A stretch of 64,000 bases of DNA from Sphingopyxis sp. MWB1. Its GTDB lineage: Bacteria > Pseudomonadota > Alphaproteobacteria > Sphingomonadales > Sphingomonadaceae. Position 1 is the first letter of the stretch. Each line of letters begins with the position of its first letter. Positions 33,678 to 43,764 of the stretch are shown here, in pieces. The stretch spans positions 992,001-1,056,000 of the forward strand of contig NZ_JQFJ01000002.1 of the NCBI RefSeq assembly GCF_000763945.1, read 5' to 3'. Position numbers and translations under genes: made by a program. Under the pieces are notes generated by a model that saw nothing but the letters and a program-made list of their open reading frames with translations, ran no database searches and was not told the origin of the DNA.

Positions 33678-34916
33678 ATGCAGATCCCCGGCCATATTGA
33701 CCCGGTTACGACCGGCACCGTGCCCCTGCGCGGGGGCAACCGCATCGACCTTGTCGGTCTGACGCGCGAGGAAATTCGCGCGCGCCTCGAAGAAGCCGGG
33801 CTCGATGCCAAGGCGGCCAAGCTGCGCTCGAAACAAATCTGGCACTGGATCTATCATCGCGGCGTGACCGAATTCGACGCGATGACCGATATTGCCAAGA
33901 CGATGCGCCCCTGGCTGACCGAGCGCTTCATCGTCGGGCGCCCGAGAGTGCGCGAGGCGCAGGTGTCGAACGATGGCACGCGCAAATGGCTGCTCGCCGC
34001 CGCTGATGGCCAGGAATATGAAATGGTCTTCATCCCCGACGCCGATCGGGGAACCTTGTGCGTCTCAAGCCAGGTCGGCTGCACGCTCAACTGCCGCTTT
34101 TGCCATACCGGCACGATGCGCCTTGTCCGCAATCTGACCGCGGGCGAAATTGTCGGCCAGGTCTTGCTCGCGCGCGATGCGCTGGGCGAATGGCCCAAGG
34201 GCACGATGGCCTCGCACGCCGATATGGAGGATGAGGATGATGAGGCGGGTCATTATACCGCCGATGGCCGCATGCTCACCAACATCGTCATGATGGGCAT
34301 GGGTGAACCGCTCTATAATTTCGAGGAAGTGAAGGGCGCGCTCAAGATCGTCATGGACGGCGACGGCCTTGCGCTTTCCAAACGGCGCATCACCCTGTCC
34401 ACCAGCGGCGTCGTGCCGATGATGGCGCGCGCGGGTGAGGAAATCGGCGTCAATCTTGCCGTCTCGCTCCATGCGGTGACCAAGGAAATTCGCGACGAAA
34501 TCGTCCCTCTGAACCGCAAATATGGCATAGAGGAACTGCTCGAGGCCTGCGCCGCCTATCCCGGCGCGAACAATGCCCGCCGCATCACCTTTGAATATGT
34601 GATGCTGAAGGACAAGAATGACAGCGACGCGGACGCCCGCGAGCTGGTCCGGCTGATCAAGCAATATCGCCTGCCCGCCAAGGTCAATCTTATCCCCTTC
34701 AACCCCTGGCCTGGCGCGCTTTATGAATGCTCGTCGCCCGAACGGGTGCGCGCCTTCAGCAATATCATTTTCGAAGCGGGCATTTCGGCGCCGATCCGCA
34801 CCCCGCGCGGGCGCGACATCATGGCTGCCTGCGGCCAGCTCAAAAGCGCCTCGACCAAACCCAGCCGCGCCGAACTCGACCGCATCGCAGCGGAGAAACA
34901 GGCGGCGCTCGGATAA
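33678..34916 (+). CDS. rlmN: Dual-specificity RNA methyltransferase RlmN
   Basis: Radical-SAM enzyme methylating A2503 of 23S rRNA and A37 of some tRNAs. The 412-residue protein has the cluster-binding CRFCHTG in [15 protein letters not shown] (CxxxCxxC) and the conserved [10 protein letters not shown] motif. A charged insert with [12 protein letters not shown] lies between them. The ATG at 33678 is preferred over a TTG 39 bases upstream. C-terminal CGQLK contains a resolving-type Cys. Length is slightly above E. coli RlmN because of the insert. Confidence 0.95.
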   Translation: MQIPGHIDPVTTGTVPLRGGNRIDLVGLTREEIRARLEEAGLDAKAAKLRSKQIWHWIYHRGVTEFDAMTDIAKTMRPWLTERFIVGRPRVREAQVSNDGTRKWLLAAADGQEYEMVFIPDADRGTLCVSSQVGCTLNCRFCHTGTMRLVRNLTAGEIVGQVLLARDALGEWPKGTMASHADMEDEDDEAGHYTADGRMLTNIVMMGMGEPLYNFEEVKGALKIVMDGDGLALSKRRITLSTSGVVPMMARAGEEIGVNLAVSLHAVTKEIRDEIVPLNRKYGIEELLEACAAYPGANNARRITFEYVMLKDKNDSDADARELVRLIKQYRLPAKVNLIPFNPWPGALYECSSPERVRAFSNIIFEAGISAPIRTPRGRDIMAACGQLKSASTKPSRAELDRIAAEKQAALG

Positions 34917-35320
34917 GCGCGCGATTAATATTTAATCCCGCCTTATTCCCCGAACGTCATTGCGAGCCGGCAAAGCCGGGCGAAGCAATCTCCAGCCATC
35001 ACCCTTGCACTCCCGATAGCCGGGCAGAGTTGTGTACCCCGGCGAAAGCCGGGGCCCAGGGACGGAAAGCACCAACCTCTCCGCCGCCCGGTCTTCGCCG
35101 GGGCACACCAGCCTATTGGCCAAAGGCCACAAGCACCGCCTCTGCAGGGAACCGCCCCTTTCCGCTGTCAACGCCCCTCCGTGTTGCAAAAACAACACAG
35201 GTAAGGAAATTGTCATATTCTGTACGATCCGTTCATTGAAGCGACAGCCGCAAACGCCATCTAGGGGGCGATCCGCGACCCAAAGGGCGTGGGTTCGAAT
35301 GAAAGCAAAAGGAAAAGAAA
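34917..35320. repeat. Repeat-rich gene-free region
   Basis: About 400 bases without a gene. CGTCATTGCGAGCCGG at 34955 begins a family-D half-copy running through GAAGCAATCTCCAGCC. CCCCGGC-gaaa-GCCGGGG (35037-35054) is a perfect hairpin, and a related GTCTTCGCCGGGGCAC segment follows near 35090. The right part is more AT-rich (35190-35260, with TTGCAAAAACAA) and must hold the promoter of the beta-barrel gene, but no convincing -35/-10 pair stands out. Confidence 0.65.
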
Positions 35321-35779
35321 ATGAAAAAATTCGCAGTTGCTGCCGCTCTCCTCTCGGCCGTTGTTGCCACCCCCGCTCTCGCCGCTGACGGCGGTGAAGC
35401 CCGCGTCGAAGTGCGCGGCGGCTATATCTGGGGCAATGGCGCAGACGAAGCCACGCTCGGCATCGCTGGTGGTTATGATTATGACCTCGGCACCAACACC
35501 TTTGTCGGCGCCGAAATCGCGGGCGACAAGGTGCTCGTCGACGGCGCGAACGTGCAATTCTCGGCTGGTGGCCGCGCCGGTGCCAAGGTTGGCACGGCTG
35601 GCAAGGCCTATGTCAACGCCGGTTACACCTTCGGCGACATCGATGATCCCTATGTCGGTGCTGGCTATGAGCACAAGATCGGCCAGAATCTTTATGGCAA
35701 GGTCGAATATCGTCACCAGTTCATCAACAATTTCGGTGACTTCGACACGGTTGCAGTCGGCCTCGGCATGGCCTTCTGA
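35321..35779 (+). CDS. Small outer-membrane beta-barrel protein
   Basis: A 152-residue protein with a clear signal peptide (VAAALLSAVVATPALA, cleavage near residue 21) and an eight-strand-like barrel pattern of alternating residues with many Gly and Tyr, ending VGLGMAF. The aromatic C-terminus is typical of Bam-inserted barrels. It resembles the OmpA-like/opacity transmembrane family. AAGGAAAAG precedes the ATG, and codon choice (GCTGCC, GGTGGT) suggests high expression. Function unknown; terminated by a strong hairpin. Confidence 0.8.
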   Translation: MKKFAVAAALLSAVVATPALAADGGEARVEVRGGYIWGNGADEATLGIAGGYDYDLGTNTFVGAEIAGDKVLVDGANVQFSAGGRAGAKVGTAGKAYVNAGYTFGDIDDPYVGAGYEHKIGQNLYGKVEYRHQFINNFGDFDTVAVGLGMAF

Positions 35780-36098
35780 TCGACCGCACAGCGATCAAGG
35801 GAAAGGGGCGGTCCAAGCGGCCGCCCCTTTTCTTTTGTTCCCTGCAACTGCCCCGGACGGCCCCTAAAAGCTTCCCTCCGACATTCCCGCCGGAAAAATC
35901 GCCGGAAATCCGCTAAATATTTGACATGAATTGATAATATCAAAGTTTAGCTTCCATCCCCGCTTAACGTTCCGCAGCATTTTCGCCAACTTCCGCGCCT
36001 TTTCTCCTTTCCCTCCCCTCCTTGCCTTTCCTTCGCCCGCAAGCAAAGGTCCCGCCGACGACGCCCTTCCTCCTCTTTCGACCCCGGAGCTCCTCAGC
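35780..36098. other. Gene-free leader region before the MOSC gene
   Basis: About 320 bases. After the terminator it turns AT-rich at 35910-35950, containing TTGACA (35921-35926) and a 13-base palindrome TTGATAATATCAA (35931-35943). It then becomes strongly pyrimidine-rich to 36085. These suggest a promoter with an operator, but no matched -10 is convincing. Confidence 0.4.
35802..35836 (+). terminator. Rho-independent terminator after the beta-barrel gene
   Basis: AAAGGGGCGG (35802-35811) pairs with CCGCCCCTTT (35821-35830) around a 9-base loop, followed by TCTTTTG. It ends the beta-barrel transcript. Confidence 0.88.
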
Positions 36099-36746
36099 AT
36101 GACCTTTCCCATCGACGCCATTCTCACCGGGAAAGCGCAGATTTTCGGGACAAAGGGCGAGAAAAGCGCCATTGCCAAAAGCCCAACCGACGCGCCGTGC
36201 AGGGTCGGCTTTCTGGGTCTCGACGGCGATGAACAGGGTGACCTGTCGGTCCACGGCGGCCCTGACAAGGCGATCCACCATTATCCGCGCGACCATTATC
36301 CCTTTTGGGTCGAAACGCTGGGCACCCACCCTCTGCTTGCCGAAGCTGGCGCTTTTGGCGAAAATATCTCCACTCACGGGCTGACCGAAAGTGCCGCCTG
36401 TATCGGCGACCGCTATCGGCTGGGGAGCGCGCTCGTGGAAATCAGCCAGGGACGCCAGCCATGCTGGAAACTCGGCTACCGCTTCGGCATCGCAAGCGTC
36501 CCGGCTATGGTGGTAAAAAGCCGACGCAGCGGCTGGTATTATCGCGTGCTGGAAGAAGGTATGGTCGCGCCCGGCGACCGGCTGGAACTCATCGAGCGCC
36601 CACAACCCGAATGGAGCGTCGAGCGCGTCTTCATGCTGCTGATCGGCGGCACGGGCAAGCTCGAGCCGGAGGCGCTGCGCGCGCTCGCTGCGATGGAAGG
36701 TCTCGCCGGAAACTGGCGTGCGCGCGCCGAAAAGCTGCTCGACTGA
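36099..36746 (+). CDS. MOSC domain protein, YiiM-like
   Basis: A 215-residue MOSC-domain protein. HGGPDKAIHHYPRDHYPFW and GAFGENISTHGLTE are hallmark YiiM/MOSC stretches, and the conserved Cys is in GRQPCWKLGYRFG. Relatives handle molybdenum cofactor sulfur or reduce N-hydroxylated compounds (YiiM, 6-hydroxylaminopurine). The open frame runs far upstream, but GGAG 9 bases before the ATG at 36099 and family length support this start. It ends 8 bases before the convergent esterase stop. Confidence 0.85.
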   Translation: MTFPIDAILTGKAQIFGTKGEKSAIAKSPTDAPCRVGFLGLDGDEQGDLSVHGGPDKAIHHYPRDHYPFWVETLGTHPLLAEAGAFGENISTHGLTESAACIGDRYRLGSALVEISQGRQPCWKLGYRFGIASVPAMVVKSRRSGWYYRVLEEGMVAPGDRLELIERPQPEWSVERVFMLLIGGTGKLEPEALRALAAMEGLAGNWRARAEKLLD

Positions 36747-36754
36747 AATCGGCC

Positions 36755-37471
36755 TTATTCGGCGCCCGGCAACGCCTGTTCGACAAGTGGTGCCAGCGCC
36801 TCCGCCACCAGCGCTACCCCCTTGGCATTGGGGTGGAGATTGTCGGCCAGCATCAGATCCTTTTGCCCCACCACATCATTGAGGATGAAGGGATAGAAAG
36901 AGGCATTATATTTGGCGGCGAGCTCGGGGTAGATGGCGTTGAATTCCTGTACATAATCACTGCCCAAATTGGGCGCGGCCATCATGCCGGTGAGCAGCAC
37001 GGGAATGTCGCGGCGCTGAAGCTCGGCCAGCATGGCGTCGAGATTGGCCCGGGTTTCATCGGGACCGATACCGCGCAACATGTCATTGCCACCCAGTCCC
37101 AGGAGAACGAGCGCAGGTTTTGCCTTGGCATTGTCGAGCACGAAGGACAGGCGCTGCCGTCCCGCTGCGGTGGTATCGCCCGAAACCCCGGCATTTTGCA
37201 CCCGCGCCTCTATCCCATCGGCGCGCAAAGCGGCCTGAAGCCGGGGCGCAAGCCCCTCCTTCGGTCCCAGGCGATAACCCGCATAGAGGCTGTCGCCAAA
37301 GGCGATGACGAGCGGCGCATCCTCCGCCACCTGCGCCTCGGACGCTGCCGATGCCGCCCGGTCGTTGGTCGATCCCGAAGGCGCGTCGGCAGAGCCGCAC
37401 CCGGCAAGCGGTTGGCAAATCGCGATCAGAAATCCATATAGGGCGAAATTACGCCAGCCGGCTTTTCTCAT
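36755..37471 (-). CDS. SGNH-type arylesterase/lysophospholipase lipoprotein (TesA-like)
   Basis: A 238-residue secreted esterase. The lipobox LAGC follows ALYGFLIAICQPLAG, so it is probably a lipoprotein. The SGNH signature IAFGDSLYAGYRL puts the nucleophile Ser near residue 60. GVSGDTTAAG and GLGGNDMLRG give blocks II and III, and DNLHPNAKG the Asp/His dyad. TesA-like enzymes hydrolyse esters and thioesters in the periplasm. The ATG at 37471 is chosen for the signal peptide it creates. In E. coli, tesA is divergent from the ybbAP ABC genes; the same arrangement is seen here. Confidence 0.88.
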   Translation of the reverse strand: MRKAGWRNFALYGFLIAICQPLAGCGSADAPSGSTNDRAASAASEAQVAEDAPLVIAFGDSLYAGYRLGPKEGLAPRLQAALRADGIEARVQNAGVSGDTTAAGRQRLSFVLDNAKAKPALVLLGLGGNDMLRGIGPDETRANLDAMLAELQRRDIPVLLTGMMAAPNLGSDYVQEFNAIYPELAAKYNASFYPFILNDVVGQKDLMLADNLHPNAKGVALVAEALAPLVEQALPGAE

Positions 37472-37489
37472 TATCCAAAGGGTCCCTTC

Positions 37490-38188
37490 TTGACCAATGC
37501 CTCCCGACCGTCGCCCGATCCGGCGATTGCCGCCCATAATGTGACGTTGACGCTGGGGACCGACAAGGCCCCCGTCGAAATTTTACGCGGCGTCGATCTG
37601 GAAGTCGCAGCAGGCAGCTCGGTCGCGCTGCTCGGCCCCTCGGGATCGGGCAAAAGCTCTTTGATGGCGGTGCTCGCGGGGCTGGAGCGCGCCAATGGGG
37701 GCAATATTCGCGTTGCAGGGCTGGATTTCACCCGCATGGACGAGGATGCGCTGGCACGCGCCCGGCGCGGGCGGATCGGCATCGTGCTGCAAGCCTTTCA
37801 CCTGCTGCCGACCATGACCGCGCTCGAAAATGTCGCGGTGCCGCTGGAGCTGGCGGGTATCGCCAACCCTTTTGACCGCGCCGCCGCCGAACTCGAAGCC
37901 GTCGGGCTCGGCCATCGGCTGGGCCATTATCCGGCGCAATTGTCCGGCGGCGAGCAGCAGCGCGTCGCCATTGCGCGGGCAATGGCGAGCGAACCCGCGA
38001 TCATCTTTGCCGATGAACCGACGGGCAATCTCGACACGGCGACGGGCCATGCGATTATCGAACTGATTTTCGCGCGCCGCGCCGCGCTGGGTGCGACCCT
38101 GCTGATCATCACCCATGATCCCGAACTGGCCGAGCATTGCGACCGGGTCGTGGTGATGCACGACGGACGGATCGAGGAGCGTTCGTGA
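37490..38188 (+). CDS. ybbA: ABC transporter ATP-binding protein, YbbA-like
   Basis: ATPase subunit of 232 residues. Walker A GPSGSGKSS, signature LSGGEQQRVAIARA, and Walker B IIFADEPTGNLD are intact. Sequence type is that of LolD/MacB/YbbA exporters. It uses a TTG start at 37490 with AAGGG ahead. Divergence from the TesA-like gene and the large FtsX-type permease downstream match the tesA-ybbA-ybbP arrangement. A 112-base gap with a repeat separates it from the permease. Confidence 0.88.
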   Translation: MTNASRPSPDPAIAAHNVTLTLGTDKAPVEILRGVDLEVAAGSSVALLGPSGSGKSSLMAVLAGLERANGGNIRVAGLDFTRMDEDALARARRGRIGIVLQAFHLLPTMTALENVAVPLELAGIANPFDRAAAELEAVGLGHRLGHYPAQLSGGEQQRVAIARAMASEPAIIFADEPTGNLDTATGHAIIELIFARRAALGATLLIITHDPELAEHCDRVVVMHDGRIEERS

Positions 38189-38210
38189 GCGCCGCGCTTC
38201 ATACGCATCG

Positions 38211-38289
38211 CGCGAGATCGAGATGCCCCTCCGCCTTGCTCTATGCCGATGAGTGTCTCGCCTTCGCTCGACACGAGCGGACAAACGGG
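38211..38289. repeat. Palindromic repeat, family B, copy 1
   Basis: Right half TGTCTCGCCTTCGCTCGACAC (about 38254-38274) followed by GAGCGG; a degenerate left half GAGATCGAGATGCCC lies at 38213-38227. Other copies are at 45409-45437 and 61889-61950. It fills the ybbA-ybbP gap and would be translated if the permease began at its longest frame. Confidence 0.65.
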
Positions 38290-38300
38290 GGGCACAGCTA

Positions 38301-40802
38301 ATGCTCCCCCTCCCCTCGCTCTGGCGCATTGCGCGGCGTGATTTTGCGACGCGGATTCGCGGATTGCGGCTGCTCGCCATTTGCCTGTTTCTGGGCGTGG
38401 CGACGCTCGCCGCCATCGGCAGCCTGACGCGCGGGATCACCGCCGAGCTGGAGGTGCGCGGCCAGACGATCCTGGGCGGCGACATCGAGTTCGAACTGCC
38501 CCAGCGCGAGGCCAGCGAAGCCGAAATGGCGGCCTTTCGCCGTGAGGGGGCGGCATCAGCAACGGTGCGGATGCGCGCCATGGCGAGCGCACCCGATGGT
38601 GAGGCGCTGCTTGCCGAATTGAAAGCGGTCGACGCCGCCTATCCCCTCTATGGTGAAATGCGGCTGCGTAGCGGCGCGCGCAAGGGGCCGCCTAGGCCGG
38701 GACATATCTGGATCGGTGCCGATCTCGCTTCCCGCCTGACGCTGGGGCCGGCAGACGAGGTCAAATTTGGTGACAAATATTTCCGCATCGAAGGGATTAT
38801 CGCGCAAGAACCCGACCGGCTGGGTGAAGGCTTTACGCTGGGGCCGGTGGCGATCATCGGCCTCGCCGACCTGCCCGCCACCCGGCTGATCCAGCCGGGA
38901 AGCCTTTATGAAAGCAAATATCGCATTCGCCTGCCCGCCGGAGTCGCCCCGGAGGAAGTCGCCGACCGGCTGGACGAAGAATTTCCGGACGCTGGCTGGG
39001 ATATCAACGACCGAAGCAACGGCGCCCCCGGCACGCGGCGCTTTATCGAGCGTATGGGGCAGTTTCTCTCGCTCGTCGGTCTTGCCGCACTGGTGATTGC
39101 GGGCATCGGCGTCGGCAATGGGGTGGCGAGCTATCTCAATGGAAAGCGTCCCGGTCTGGCGACGCTGAAAGTTCTGGGGGCGGATAGCGGCACCTTGCTG
39201 CGCATCTATGGCTTGCAGATATTGGCAGTGGCGCTGATTGCGATTGGCGCCGGACTGGTCGTGGGCGCGCTGGCGCCAGCAGCCGTCGGCTGGGTCGCGG
39301 GCGACGTCCTGCCAGTGAAACCGGGACTCGCGCTCTATCCGCTGCCGCTCGCGGTCAGCGCCGCCTATGGCCTGCTGATTGCACTGGCCTTTGCACTGCC
39401 CCCCTTGGCGGCGACGCGCCATATTCCGGCGGCGGGCCTGTATCGCGCGACGGTCGGCGGCGCGGGACGGATCGACCTGCGTACGCTCGCCATCGTTGCC
39501 GCCGCTTTTGGAGCGATTGTCGCGCTGGCAGTCGGGACGGCACGCGAGCCTCTATTTGCGCTGAGCTTTATCGGGGCAGCAATTGGCCTGCTGCTGGTGT
39601 TGATGGCGATTGGCTGGGCGGTGCGGCGCGGCGCGAGCCTGTTGCCGCCGCCGCGCCGCCCGCTGCTGCGGCTGGCGCTCGCCAATCTCCACCGGCCCGG
39701 ATCGGCGACCGGCGCGCTGGTCGTGGCGCTGGGGCTGGGGCTGACGCTGTTCGTCACACTGGCGGCGACGCAGACGAGTATCACCGCCGAGGTGAGCCGC
39801 ACCGTGCCGCAGCGCGCGCCAAGCTTTTTCATCCTCGACATTCCGCGCGATGCCGAAGACCGGTTTCGCGCCACCGTGCGGCAGGCCGAACCCGATGCCG
39901 ATATCAACATGATCCCCGCCTTGCGCGGGACGATCACCGAATTTGCCGGGCAGCGGGTCGATGAACTGGAAGAATTGCCCGAAGGCGCCTGGGTGCTGCG
40001 CGGTGACCGCGGACTGACCTATAGCCCGACCTTGCCCGAAGGCAGCAGTCTGGTCGCGGGCCGCTGGTGGCCCCGCGATTACAAGGGCCCGCCGCTGGTC
40101 AGCGTTGAACGCGATGTCGCCGAGACATTGGGGCTGAAGCTGGGCGATACGCTGACCGTCAATGTGTTGGGGGTCGAGGTGCAGGCAAAGATCGCATCCT
40201 TTCGCACCGTCGATTGGGACAATTTCGGGCTGAACTATGTGCTGGTCTTTTCCCCCGGCACATTCGACGCCGCGCCGCATAATATGGTCGCAACGGTGGC
40301 GGTCGGCCCCGAGGCCGAGGCGATGTTGGCGCGCAGCATCCCGCGCGCCTTCCCGTCTGCCTCGCTGATCGCGGTGCGCGATGTGGTGGGACAGGTGACG
40401 ACGCTGCTCACGCAAATGGGTCAGGCGATTGCAGTAGCGGCGAGCATCGCCATCCTCGCCGGGATCGCGGTGCTGATCGGCGCCATTGCTGCCAGCCGCG
40501 AAAGGCGCGTGTATGACAGCGTGATCCTGAAACTGCTCGGCGCGACGCGCGGGCAGATATTGGGGGCGCAGGCGATGGAATATGCGCTGCTGGCGCTGAT
40601 TTTGGGCGCGCTGGCGCTGGGGCTGGGGCTGGCGGGCGCCTGGTATGTGGTGACGCAGATTTTCGAGTTCGGCTTTGCGCCCGACCCGATGATCGTCGGG
40701 CTGACGCTGGTGGGCGGCGCGGGGCTGGCCTTTGTGATCGGCATCGCGGGAAGCTGGCCCATCTTGTCGGCGAAGCCCGCACAGGCGCTGCGCGACCTGT
40801 GA
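38301..40802 (+). CDS. ybbP: ABC transporter permease, FtsX-like, YbbP type
   Basis: An 833-residue inner-membrane permease. One N-terminal helix, an extracytoplasmic domain, then two FtsX/MacB-type membrane blocks (near residues 250-420 and 710-830). The C-terminus ends ILSAKPAQALRDL, typical of the family. The ATG at 38301 is preferred because the longer frame's first 16 codons (MSRLRSTRADKRG...) come from a repeat. With the ATPase it forms an exporter of unknown substrate; TesA-like linkage suggests lipid or membrane-related work. Confidence 0.9.
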   Translation: MLPLPSLWRIARRDFATRIRGLRLLAICLFLGVATLAAIGSLTRGITAELEVRGQTILGGDIEFELPQREASEAEMAAFRREGAASATVRMRAMASAPDGEALLAELKAVDAAYPLYGEMRLRSGARKGPPRPGHIWIGADLASRLTLGPADEVKFGDKYFRIEGIIAQEPDRLGEGFTLGPVAIIGLADLPATRLIQPGSLYESKYRIRLPAGVAPEEVADRLDEEFPDAGWDINDRSNGAPGTRRFIERMGQFLSLVGLAALVIAGIGVGNGVASYLNGKRPGLATLKVLGADSGTLLRIYGLQILAVALIAIGAGLVVGALAPAAVGWVAGDVLPVKPGLALYPLPLAVSAAYGLLIALAFALPPLAATRHIPAAGLYRATVGGAGRIDLRTLAIVAAAFGAIVALAVGTAREPLFALSFIGAAIGLLLVLMAIGWAVRRGASLLPPPRRPLLRLALANLHRPGSATGALVVALGLGLTLFVTLAATQTSITAEVSRTVPQRAPSFFILDIPRDAEDRFRATVRQAEPDADINMIPALRGTITEFAGQRVDELEELPEGAWVLRGDRGLTYSPTLPEGSSLVAGRWWPRDYKGPPLVSVERDVAETLGLKLGDTLTVNVLGVEVQAKIASFRTVDWDNFGLNYVLVFSPGTFDAAPHNMVATVAVGPEAEAMLARSIPRAFPSASLIAVRDVVGQVTTLLTQMGQAIAVAASIAILAGIAVLIGAIAASRERRVYDSVILKLLGATRGQILGAQAMEYALLALILGALALGLGLAGAWYVVTQIFEFGFAPDPMIVGLTLVGGAGLAFVIGIAGSWPILSAKPAQALRDL

Positions 40803-40835
40803 TACCTTATTGCAAGCGCGTTGGCGGAAGATGGC

Positions 40836-41597
40836 CTAGTTGAGGATTCGCACCACCGCTGACACCGCCGCAATGCCGAGGACGAGCGCGACCATGGCTT
40901 GCCAGACATGGGGCGGTACGCTGCCGAAATGGCGCCCGCCGAGCCGGTTTCCGAGCCACATCGGCGGGAAGAGCAGCAGCGAAAGCAGGAAAAGCTTGAG
41001 CGTGGCAATCCCCACCCACAGGGCCGCGAGCGTTCCGGCGATGGCGGTCAGGAAAAAGATGAGCAGCATTGACGCGCGCGAAATGCGCGGATCGAGCGCG
41101 CGGCGCAGGTAAAAGGGCACGACGGGCGGCCCCGGCATGGCGGCAAAGCCGGTGAGCAGCCCCGACGCCAGCCCCGTGCCCGCAACTGCCACCCGTCCGG
41201 GACGATGCCCGGCGGGCTGTTTGGGAAGCAGCACGGCAACAAAGGCGCCGACCGCGACCAGGGTGATAAGCAGCCGCGCGACATCAGGCCGCGCAGCCTC
41301 CAGCGCCATCATCCCCAGCGGCGTCGTCACCATGGCGATAAGACCGATGGGAAGCGCCGTGGCACGATCCGCATCGGCCATGATGATCTTGATCCCCACC
41401 GGGCCGATGAGCAGTTGCAGCAAGATGCCAAGCACCACCGCCTCCCCCGGCGCGATGATAAGGCCGAGCAAGGGCACAAGGATGATCGCCATGCCAAAGC
41501 CGGTGAGCCCGCGCACATAGGCCGCGCCAAAGGTCATCGCCGCCGCGCCCGCCAGCGTCAGCAGCGGCAGGCCGAGAAAGGTGCCGCTTGCGCTCAA
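40836..41597 (-). CDS. TSUP-family membrane transporter (TauE/SafE-like)
   Basis: A 253-residue protein with seven or eight hydrophobic segments and the family pattern GAAYVRGLTGFGMAIILVPLL near the N-terminus. Related proteins export sulfite, sulfoacetate or organosulfur compounds. It starts 7 bases after the thrS stop on the same strand, so it is probably expressed with thrS although no functional link is known. It converges with ybbP. The substrate is unknown. Confidence 0.85.
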   Translation of the reverse strand: MSASGTFLGLPLLTLAGAAAMTFGAAYVRGLTGFGMAIILVPLLGLIIAPGEAVVLGILLQLLIGPVGIKIIMADADRATALPIGLIAMVTTPLGMMALEAARPDVARLLITLVAVGAFVAVLLPKQPAGHRPGRVAVAGTGLASGLLTGFAAMPGPPVVPFYLRRALDPRISRASMLLIFFLTAIAGTLAALWVGIATLKLFLLSLLLFPPMWLGNRLGGRHFGSVPPHVWQAMVALVLGIAAVSAVVRILN

Positions 41598-41604
41598 GAC
41601 CCGC

Positions 41605-43635
41605 TCAGGCGCCGCGCAGATCGGGCGGGGTCGCCTCTGCCTTCAGCATCGCGATGGCTTCGGCGAGCGGCAGGATGCGTTGGCCTTCCTGCCCCAATGT
41701 ACGGACCGCGACCGTGCCCTCTTCTGCCTCGCGCTTGCCGACGACGAGGAGATGGGGGACTTTGGCGAGGCTGTGTTCGCGCACCTTGTAATTGATCTTT
41801 TCGTTGCGAAGGTCGCTTTCGACGCGAATGCCCGCGGCTTCCAGCTCGGCGGCCGCCTGCCGGGCATAATCATCGGCGTCGGAGACGATGGTGGCGACCA
41901 CCGCCTGTACGGGCGCGAGCCAGACGGGCAGGCGACCGGCGAAATGTTCGATCAAAATGCCGATGAAGCGTTCATAGCTGCCGAAAATGGCGCGGTGGAG
42001 CATGACCGGGCGGTGGCGTTCGCCATCTTCGCCGACATAGCTGGCGTCGAGCCGGTCGGGGAGGACGCGGTCGCCCTGGATAGTGCCGACCTGCCAGGTG
42101 CGGCCAATGGCGTCGGTGAGATGCCATTCAAGCTTGGGCGCATAAAAGGCGCCTTCGCCGGGCAATTCTTCCCAGCCATAATCGTCATTGGCCATGCCGG
42201 CTTCGGCCACCGCATCGCGCAATTCCTGTTCGGCCTTGTCCCACATGTCCTCGCTGCCGAAGCGCTTTTCGGGGCGCAGCGCGAGTTTGACATGATAGGA
42301 AAAGCCGAAATCCTTGTAGACGCTGTCGGCGAGTTCGCAGAATTTGCGGACTTCCTCGACCACCTGATCCTCGGTGCAGAAGATATGCGCGTCATCCTGC
42401 GTGAACTGGCGCACGCGCATCAGGCCGTGGAGCGCGCCATGCGGTTCGTTGCGGTGGCAGCAGCCCATTTCGCCAAGACGGATCGGCAGGTCCCGATAGC
42501 TGGTGATGCCCTGCTTGAAGACAAGGACATGCGCGGGGCAGTTCATCGGCTTGATCGCCATCCAGTCGGCGTCCGCGGCGACGGTGGGGGATGCGACGCC
42601 GCTGTCTTCATCGACTTCGGGGACGATGTCGGGGACGGCGAACATATTTTCGGCATATTTGCCCCAATGGCCCGACTGGGTCCATTGGCGCACGTCCATC
42701 AGCTGCGGCGTCTTGATCTCCTGATAGCCGCCACCGTCCATCTTGCGGCGCATATAGGCTTCAAGCTCGCGCCAGATGCGATAGCCCTTGGGGTGCCAGA
42801 AAACGCTGCCATGCGCTTCTTCCTGCAAGTGGAAGAGGTCCATTTCGCGCCCCAGCTTGCGATGGTCGCGCTTTGCCGCTTCCTCCAGCCGGGTGAGATG
42901 GGCGTTCAGCTGCTTCTTGTTGAGCCAGCCGGTGCCGTAAATGCGGGTAAGCTGGGCATTTTTCTGGTCGCCGCGCCAATAGGCGCCCGCGACGCGCATC
43001 AGTTTGAACGCCTGGGGGTCGAGCTTTCCGGTACTCGCGAGGTGCGGGCCGCGGCACATGTCGAGCCAGGCGTCCTTGCTGCCCGGTTCGCCCGACCAAT
43101 AAACGGTCAGTTCCTCATCCTCGGGCAGTTCCTTCGCCCATTCGGCCTTGAACGTCTCGCCCTCGGCCTCCCATTTGTCGACAAGCTGCTGGCGGCTCCA
43201 CACTTCGCGCACCAGCGGCTTGTCGGCCTCGATGATCGCGCGCATCTTTTCCTCGATGGCGGGAAGATCGTCCATCGAGAAAGGATCGCGGCTGTCGGGC
43301 GCCTTTACGTCATAATAAAAGCCGTCGTCGGTCGCGGGGCCGAAAGTGATCTGTGTGCCCGGCCACAGCGCCTGCACCGCTTCGGCAAGCACATGGGCAT
43401 AATCATGTCGGACGAGTTCGAGCGCATCCGCCTCGTCGCGCGCGGTGATGAGCGCCAGATCGGTGTCGCCGTCCAGCGGGCGCATGATGTCGCGCACTTC
43501 GCCGTCGATTTTGGCGGCGAGCGCGGCCTTGGCAAGGCCGGGGCCGATGTCGGCGGCGATCTGCGCCGGAGTCGTCCCGCGTGCGACTTCGCGGGCAGAG
43601 CCATCGGGAAGAGTAACGCGGATCATGTCGGACAT
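41605..43635 (-). CDS. thrS: Threonyl-tRNA synthetase
   Basis: Class II aminoacyl-tRNA synthetase charging tRNA-Thr. The 676-residue protein has the N-terminal TGS domain ([14 protein letters not shown]), the editing domain with [10 protein letters not shown], motif 2 with [19 protein letters not shown], and C-terminal anticodon-binding residues ([13 protein letters not shown]). Zinc ligands lie in MNCPAHV and later His positions. The ATG at 43635 is chosen; an ATG three codons in would also serve. The longer frame adds only repeat-like sequence. Divergent from the MerC-like gene. Confidence 0.96.
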   Translation of the reverse strand: MSDMIRVTLPDGSAREVARGTTPAQIAADIGPGLAKAALAAKIDGEVRDIMRPLDGDTDLALITARDEADALELVRHDYAHVLAEAVQALWPGTQITFGPATDDGFYYDVKAPDSRDPFSMDDLPAIEEKMRAIIEADKPLVREVWSRQQLVDKWEAEGETFKAEWAKELPEDEELTVYWSGEPGSKDAWLDMCRGPHLASTGKLDPQAFKLMRVAGAYWRGDQKNAQLTRIYGTGWLNKKQLNAHLTRLEEAAKRDHRKLGREMDLFHLQEEAHGSVFWHPKGYRIWRELEAYMRRKMDGGGYQEIKTPQLMDVRQWTQSGHWGKYAENMFAVPDIVPEVDEDSGVASPTVAADADWMAIKPMNCPAHVLVFKQGITSYRDLPIRLGEMGCCHRNEPHGALHGLMRVRQFTQDDAHIFCTEDQVVEEVRKFCELADSVYKDFGFSYHVKLALRPEKRFGSEDMWDKAEQELRDAVAEAGMANDDYGWEELPGEGAFYAPKLEWHLTDAIGRTWQVGTIQGDRVLPDRLDASYVGEDGERHRPVMLHRAIFGSYERFIGILIEHFAGRLPVWLAPVQAVVATIVSDADDYARQAAAELEAAGIRVESDLRNEKINYKVREHSLAKVPHLLVVGKREAEEGTVAVRTLGQEGQRILPLAEAIAMLKAEATPPDLRGA

Positions 43636-43764
43636 CGAAGAAAAGGCCTTTCTGGGCGGATAAACTGCGCCCCTTTGCCAGCGCGGCACGCGGGCGGCAA
43701 GGGGGCGATTGGACGCGATTGGACAAGGGGGCGCGATAAGGGCATAGGAAATGAGGGGTTGAAA

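Noticed and set aside
35208-35240. Pho-box-like TTGTCAT upstream of the beta-barrel gene
   Set aside because: Repeats at 11 bases do not match CTGTCAT well; only one good half-site is present.
35291-35300. GGTTCGAAT resembling a tRNA T-loop
   Set aside because: No acceptor or anticodon stems can be built around it.
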